Origin: JAZKHE01 sp040385525
GTDB taxonomy: Bacteria; Bacteroidota; Bacteroidia; UBA4408
Assembly: GCA_040385525.1 (NCBI GenBank)
Contig: JAZKHE010000009.1
Span: 62,001-126,000, forward strand
Direction: 5' to 3'
DNA length: 64,000 nucleotides
The stretch's first letter is position 1. Each line of letters begins with the position of its first letter. The notes below the pieces were generated by a model. That model was not told where the DNA came from and made no database searches. It saw only the letters and a list, made by a program, of their open reading frames with translations. Below are positions 60,444 through 64,000 of the stretch, piece after piece. The translations under genes were made by a program, and so were the position numbers.

Positions 60444-61157
60444 ATGATTTGTTCAGTACACGTTTGTTTTACGCCATCATTATTTCCATTGTACCAAAGC
60501 AGCGATTCTATTGTTGTGGTAATTGATGTTTTGCGTGCAACATCTGCTATTTGCACTGCTTTCGAAAATGGTGTAGAAAAAATAATTCCTGTTTCAACTG
60601 TTGAGGAAGCAAAAGCAATAAAAGATAAAGGTTTTTTAGCTGCAGCAGAAAGAGACGGAATGGTAGTTGATGGTTTTGATTTTGGAAATTCTCCGTTTAG
60701 TTATATGGATGCTTCTGTAAAAGGAAAAACAATAGCACTAACTACAACTAACGGAACAAAAGCAATACATGCAGCAAAAAACTCAGCACAAGTTGTGATT
60801 GGTAGTTTTTTAAATAAACAAGCTTTAGCCGATTATTTAACAAAGCAAAACAAAAGCGTAATAATGCTTTGTGCTGGTTGGAAAGATAAATTTAACATGG
60901 AAGATACTTTATTTGCTGGCGCATTAACTCAATTGTTAATCGACTCTAATAAATTTACAACCGATTGCGATTCATCAAAAGCAGCAATGTTATTGTATAA
61001 AAATGCTAAAAATGATTTATATGCTTTTTTAGGCGACTCATCGCACCGCCAACGTTTAGGGCGATTGAGCTTAGAAAAAGATATACGTTATTGTTTACAA
61101 ACCAATCAAACAACAGCAATACCCATTTTAAAAGACGATGCTTTAGTAAAGTTATAA
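60444..61157 (+). CDS. comB: ComB family 2-phosphosulfolactate phosphatase
   Basis: A 237-residue Mg-dependent phosphatase family protein. Typical motifs are VVVIDVLRATSAICTAFENG near residue 24, AAERDGMVVDGFDFGNSPF near 68, IALTTTNGTKAIHAA near 98 and LCAGWKDKFNMEDTLFAGAL near 142. The archaeal enzyme dephosphorylates phosphosulfolactate in coenzyme M synthesis. Bacteroidota do not make coenzyme M, so here the product is perhaps sulfolactate for other use, as in spore or sulfonolipid pathways; this is uncertain. It follows gcvT by six bases and shares its transcript, ending in a terminator. Confidence 0.9.
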   Translation: MICSVHVCFTPSLFPLYQSSDSIVVVIDVLRATSAICTAFENGVEKIIPVSTVEEAKAIKDKGFLAAAERDGMVVDGFDFGNSPFSYMDASVKGKTIALTTTNGTKAIHAAKNSAQVVIGSFLNKQALADYLTKQNKSVIMLCAGWKDKFNMEDTLFAGALTQLLIDSNKFTTDCDSSKAAMLLYKNAKNDLYAFLGDSSHRQRLGRLSLEKDIRYCLQTNQTTAIPILKDDALVKL

Positions 61158-61160
61158 AAC

Positions 61161-61187
61161 AAACGCTCCCAATTTTGGGAGCGTTTT
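61161..61187 (+). terminator. Rho-independent terminator of gcvT-comB
   Basis: AAACGCTCCC (61161-61170), loop AATTTT, GGGAGCGTTT (61177-61186), then more T. Perfect 10-bp stem beginning three bases after the comB stop. Confidence 0.93.
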
Positions 61188-61253
61188 TGTTTTAAAAAAG
61201 ATTTTGTAAAAGTGTGTTTTGTATAACTTAAATTAAAAATTGTGTAATCCATA

Positions 61254-61277
61254 TTAGTTCTTCAAGAACTAAGTTTG
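61254..61277 (+). promoter_or_regulatory. Palindromic operator overlapping a -7 box
   Basis: TTAGTTCTT, central C, AAGAACTAA (61254-61272) is a perfect 9-bp-arm palindrome. Its right end overlaps TAAGTTTG (61270-61277), an exact TANNTTTG. There is no T-run, so it is not a terminator. A dimeric repressor bound here would block the promoter of the hydrolase gene at 61313. Confidence 0.55.
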
Positions 61278-61312
61278 CAGTATTAAAATTACTTACCAAA
61301 TACTCAAATACC

Positions 61313-62134
61313 ATGGAAACGGAAACTATAGGTTACAATTTAACAACCACATTAAATAATTTTACTTTTTCGTATGATGATTTGGGTGAAGGAAGAATCC
61401 CAATTATTTTTTTGCACGGTTATCCATTCGATAAATCAATGTGGCATAATCAACTTGAATTTTTAAAAGATTCTCACCGAGTAATTGCATGCGATATTCG
61501 TGGTTTTGGAAAATCGAGAGACGAAGAATCTCCTTTGTGTATAGATATGTTTAGCGACGATTTAATAAAATTTATGGATCAGTTAAAAATCGAAAATGCA
61601 ATTATTTGTGGTTTATCTATGGGCGGTTTTATTGCACTTAATGTGCAGAAAAAAATTCCAAATCGTATTAAGGCTTTAATTTTATGCGATACGCAATGCG
61701 TTGCCGATAATCCTGAAACTAAGGCAAAACGACACGAAATTATTAAAGAAATAAAATTAAATGGACCCAGCAATTTTAATGAAACATTTTTAAAAAGTGT
61801 TTTTCATAAAGATTCGTTAAGCAGCAAAAAAGAATTGGTTGAAGAATTGAGAAAAGTTGTTTTTGCAAATTCACAAACAATTATTATTAATGGATTGTAT
61901 GCGCTAGCTGGCCGTTCAGAAACTTGTTCTACTTTGTGCGAAATAGCTGTGCCTACTTTAATAATTTGCGGACGACAAGATGAGGTAACACCACTTGTGC
62001 AGTCAGAGTTTTTAAATGCAACTATAAAACGCTCAATACTTCGCGTTATAAATAATGCAGGGCATGTTTCTAACTTAGAGCAACCAATAGAATTTAATGC
62101 GCATTTAAGCGAATTTTTAGCGGAATTAAATTGA
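61313..62134 (+). CDS. Alpha/beta hydrolase
   Basis: A 273-residue cytoplasmic serine hydrolase. The oxyanion loop is IIFLHGYPFDKSMW. The nucleophile is S102 in CGLSMGGF, the acid is D223 in CGRQDEVTP, and the base is H251 in NAGHVSNLEQP; the triad is complete. RVIACDIRGFGKS is the usual strand-loop. The closest well-known groups are 3-oxoadipate enol-lactonase and aryl-esterase-like enzymes. Nothing nearby indicates an aromatic pathway, so the substrate is open. It is a single gene under a palindromic operator, convergent with the DUF1398 gene 29 bases on. Confidence 0.88.
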   Translation: METETIGYNLTTTLNNFTFSYDDLGEGRIPIIFLHGYPFDKSMWHNQLEFLKDSHRVIACDIRGFGKSRDEESPLCIDMFSDDLIKFMDQLKIENAIICGLSMGGFIALNVQKKIPNRIKALILCDTQCVADNPETKAKRHEIIKEIKLNGPSNFNETFLKSVFHKDSLSSKKELVEELRKVVFANSQTIIINGLYALAGRSETCSTLCEIAVPTLIICGRQDEVTPLVQSEFLNATIKRSILRVINNAGHVSNLEQPIEFNAHLSEFLAELN

Positions 62135-62163
62135 TTTTTTGTTAGCTAAAAAAAAACTAAACT

Positions 62164-62556
62164 TTACAAAGTTGGAACTTTTTCAACTAAAACTTCATTG
62201 CCTGCTTTGTCAAAATAAGTGCATGTCATTTTTTTAAAACATAGCGCCCATTTTTCAATACCCGATTTTGCACAGTCGTTACAAAATGTGGGATAGTCTG
62301 TTTTGCCTTGTTGGTGAGCTTTAAGGTCTGTTTTAAAATTTTCTAGATTCGATTTTTCTGAAACTGATAATGGATTATATTTAGCTACTGTCGAAATTTT
62401 GTAATCGTTTTCACCATAATAATCGGTGTGTCCGTCGGCTACAAAAGTTTCGTAAAAAGTTACTCCAAGTTTTTTAATTTCTTGAATGTAAGCTGGAAAA
62501 TCGGCTCCAGATTTAACTTTGCTATGCGCATTTTTTATTTGTTCTAGTGTAAACAT
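62164..62556 (-). CDS. DUF1398 (YbcV-like) protein
   Basis: A 130-residue cytoplasmic protein of the DUF1398 family. Typical elements are IKNAHSKVKSGADFPAYIQE at the start, LGVTFYETFVADGHTDYYG in the middle with the family Y-x-G pair, and the end FCNDCAKSGIEKWALCFKKM with CTYFDKAGNEV. Cysteines in FCNDCAKSGIEKW and the next CF may bind metal. No reaction is known for the family. It is the last of four minus-strand genes (63875 to 62164) spaced by one to eight bases. Confidence 0.82.
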   Translation of the reverse strand: MFTLEQIKNAHSKVKSGADFPAYIQEIKKLGVTFYETFVADGHTDYYGENDYKISTVAKYNPLSVSEKSNLENFKTDLKAHQQGKTDYPTFCNDCAKSGIEKWALCFKKMTCTYFDKAGNEVLVEKVPTL

Positions 62557-62561
62557 ATAAC

Positions 62562-63101
62562 TTAATTTTTATTTTCCCAGTTTGTTTTTTTTAGCTCAAA
62601 CCAATCGGTTAAATCTCCATCGTAATCAAAAGTTTCTGTATAGTCAAAGCCTAATTTGCTTAAAACTTTTTTGGAGTTTAAATTATCAGGATGTGTAATT
62701 GCAAAAATTTTATCGATGTTAAAGTTTTTAAAACCGAAGTCTAGTATTTCTTTCGACGATTCTGTAGCATAACCTTGTCCCCAATGTTTTTTCTTAAACC
62801 GATAACCCAATTCATAAAAATTGTTGTGATTATTTAATGGCGTTTTAAAATATTTTAAACCTGCCCAGCCAATGCATTCGTTTGTATTTTTAAGCACTAC
62901 AGCCCAACGTGCAATTCCATTTTCTTGGTATTGTTTTTTTAGTAACTCAATTATTTTTTTTATTTCGACAATCGATTTTACAGGATTATTTTCTATATAC
63001 AAATGAACTTCAGGGTCCGAGTCCATCTCAAACAAATCATTTTCGTCAGTAAATTCTATTTCTCTTAAAATAAGTCGCTCAGTTTCTGGTACTATTTTCA
63101 T
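62562..63101 (-). CDS. GNAT family N-acetyltransferase (RimJ/RimL-like)
   Basis: A 179-residue GNAT enzyme. It starts TERLILREIEFTDENDLFEM, the beta1-alpha1 of the RimJ/RimL-type group. Later elements are RWAVVLKNTNECIGWAGLKY, then FYELGYRFKKKHWGQGYATE with the acetyl-CoA pyrophosphate loop (W-G-Q-G-Y-A), and AITHPDNLNSKKVLSKLGF. It is likely to transfer an acetyl group to the N-terminus of a protein or to a small amine; the substrate is unknown. It lies five bases upstream of the DUF1398 gene. Confidence 0.9.
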   Translation of the reverse strand: MKIVPETERLILREIEFTDENDLFEMDSDPEVHLYIENNPVKSIVEIKKIIELLKKQYQENGIARWAVVLKNTNECIGWAGLKYFKTPLNNHNNFYELGYRFKKKHWGQGYATESSKEILDFGFKNFNIDKIFAITHPDNLNSKKVLSKLGFDYTETFDYDGDLTDWFELKKTNWENKN

Positions 63102-63109
63102 TGTGTTAA

Positions 63110-63475
63110 TTAAGCTGTGCGTAAAATTTTTTCCATTTTGCGACCATTTGCTAATTCATCTACCAACTTATCTAAATAGCGTACTTGTTGGGTTAGTTTG
63201 TTTTCAATTTCTTCAATACGATAACCACAAATAGCACCTGTAATTAAATGTGCATTTGGATGTAGCTTGGCTCTTTTAAAAAAAGTTTCGAACGTTACTT
63301 TTTCTGCAATAAGGGCTTGTTGCTTTTTTTCGTCAAAACCAGTAAGCCATTCAATTACTTGATGCAATTCTTCTTTTGTTCTGTTTTTCTTTTCAACTTT
63401 TACTACGTAATGTGGGTATACTGTAGCAAATGTCATTTTTGCCATTCGCTCATCGTGATTGCTTGTTGTGTTCAT
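63110..63475 (-). CDS. DUF2200 family protein
   Basis: A 121-residue cytoplasmic protein. MAKMTFATVYPHYVVKVEKK is the family start region, and VIEWLTGFDEKK, VTFETFFKRAKLHPNAHLIT and CGYRIEEIENKLTQQVRYLD are further DUF2200 marks. I chose MNTTSNHDE; an ATG two codons earlier is possible. The family is small, helical and of unknown role. It often occurs beside DUF1801 genes, as here (eight bases). Confidence 0.85.
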   Translation of the reverse strand: MNTTSNHDERMAKMTFATVYPHYVVKVEKKNRTKEELHQVIEWLTGFDEKKQQALIAEKVTFETFFKRAKLHPNAHLITGAICGYRIEEIENKLTQQVRYLDKLVDELANGRKMEKILRTA

Positions 63476-63482
63476 AATCAAA

Positions 63483-63875
63483 TTATTTTAAACGTTCTAA
63501 TATCCCTTTTCTTTTTACAATGTTTTTGTAATCCCATTGTATATCTATCGATTTTTTTAGCCAGCGTTTTATTGCTGCGGTATTTATTTGCTCTGCCGAA
63601 GTATAAATAATAGAAGCATCTTTAAATTTAGCACCTCTTATTTTTAAATCATCTTCATCAAAATCGGCGCCGCTCCAAAACATAAGGCGTATGCCTGCTT
63701 TTTGTTTGTTGTAGCCAACAATAGGGTTACCCTCTAAAAACCAAACAGGGTGGGCATGCCAAATTTTATTTTCGGCTTGGCTAAGCACGCTGTTAATTGT
63801 TTGCGCCAACAAATTACAAATGGCTAAATCTGTTGTAGTTTGTTCGTTGTTATAATTTGTAATTTCTTCGTTCAT
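63483..63875 (-). CDS. DUF1801 (YdhG-like) protein
   Basis: A 130-residue small cytoplasmic protein. HAHPVWFLEGNPIVGYNKQK and RLMFWSGADFDEDDLKIRGA correspond to the core of the DUF1801/YdhG fold, related to the frataxin-like iron-chaperone group in Bacillus (YdhG/FdraX-like). Metal binding is not proven. It is the first gene of the four-gene minus-strand run. The 125 bases to its right (63876-64000) are AT-rich, and I see nothing definite in them. Confidence 0.82.
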   Translation of the reverse strand: MNEEITNYNNEQTTTDLAICNLLAQTINSVLSQAENKIWHAHPVWFLEGNPIVGYNKQKAGIRLMFWSGADFDEDDLKIRGAKFKDASIIYTSAEQINTAAIKRWLKKSIDIQWDYKNIVKRKGILERLK

Positions 63876-64000
63876 TTTTTTATTTTAACTTGTAAATAAG
63901 TCTCCTATAAATCAGATCTACACATACATCTATTAACATATTTGCAAAACTTTAAATTATTGCTTTAAAGTCATTACTAATTATGCAAAATGCTTTGTTG

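Noticed and set aside
62127..62160. Terminator between the hydrolase and DUF1398 genes (TTAGCTAA with T/A runs)
   Set aside because: The palindrome has no room for a loop and the stem is nearly all A/T. Too weak to list.
1..64000. tRNA genes, CRISPR arrays, insertion sequences
   Set aside because: I scanned the intergenic gaps for T-loop GGTTCGA-type motifs, spaced direct repeats and transposase motifs and saw none. A covariance search would be needed to be certain.
63876..64000. Possible start of a plus-strand gene (ATG at 63983)
   Set aside because: Only six codons are visible before the window ends, with no promoter match that I trust.

Overview
The window is AT-rich chromosomal DNA of a Bacteroidota bacterium, in the broad Flavobacteriia/Sphingobacteriia/Chitinophagia range; I cannot place it lower than phylum. 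The evidence is type IX secretion C-terminal tails ending in an FPNP-type motif, a CHU_C (gliding-associated, type B) tail, a FadL/OmpP1 barrel, archaeal-type ProS, a DUF2027-Smr protein, ComB next to gcvT, and repeated matches to the Bacteroidota -7 promoter motif TANNTTTG. Coding density is high. I see no tRNA, rRNA, insertion sequence, prophage or CRISPR array. The only structural RNA gene I can support is rnpB.

Layout. 1-9,700: end of a DUF6089 barrel gene, a nitronate monooxygenase, a 14-repeat T9SS protein, an active/inactive M16 peptidase pair, a CHU_C-tailed FnIII protein and an unknown secreted protein. 9,737-12,157 (minus): mnmE, a small SET protein and an RluE-type pseudouridine synthase. 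12,200-13,700: a stand-alone AAA ATPase bounded by mirrored short repeats. 13,751-16,216: a small T9SS protein and a collagen-like fibre with an S74 chaperone tail. 16,350-21,341: sucD, then a SiaB-SiaC-PP2C partner-switch operon. 21,402-26,318: fabG, VWA-like and membrane genes, a cupin and an SRPBCC-methyltransferase fusion. 26,423-30,113: yitT and a two-component system that share a tandem-repeat operator. 30,217-35,433: OmpP1, a Gly/Tyr/Asn-rich secreted protein, proS and an unknown gene. 35,434-39,075: a WD40/YdcF/aminopeptidase block bracketed by inverted copies of a composite repeat. 39,083-44,706: M42 peptidase, Smr protein, rnpB, a lipoprotein, and a DEAD-box helicase behind a structured leader. 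44,811-56,503: five consecutive sensor-PP2C genes. 56,676-59,231: unknown secreted proteins. 59,349-63,875: gcvT, comB, an alpha/beta hydrolase and a minus-strand run of small DUF proteins.

The most notable theme is serine phosphatase signalling. Six genes join a signal peptide, a predicted periplasmic sensor (TPRs or a Reg_prop propeller), one membrane helix, a coiled linker and a cytoplasmic SpoIIE-type PP2C domain. One of them sits in an operon with SiaB-like kinase and SiaC-like substrate genes. Five others form a tandem array in which two members share an 866-bp stretch with no difference that I could find, covering linker and catalytic domain, while their sensors have diverged. A plausible reading is many inputs feeding one or a few SiaC-like proteins, with gene conversion keeping outputs alike. 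The window does not prove that link.

All family calls are from reading motifs by eye. No database search or fold calculation was run.
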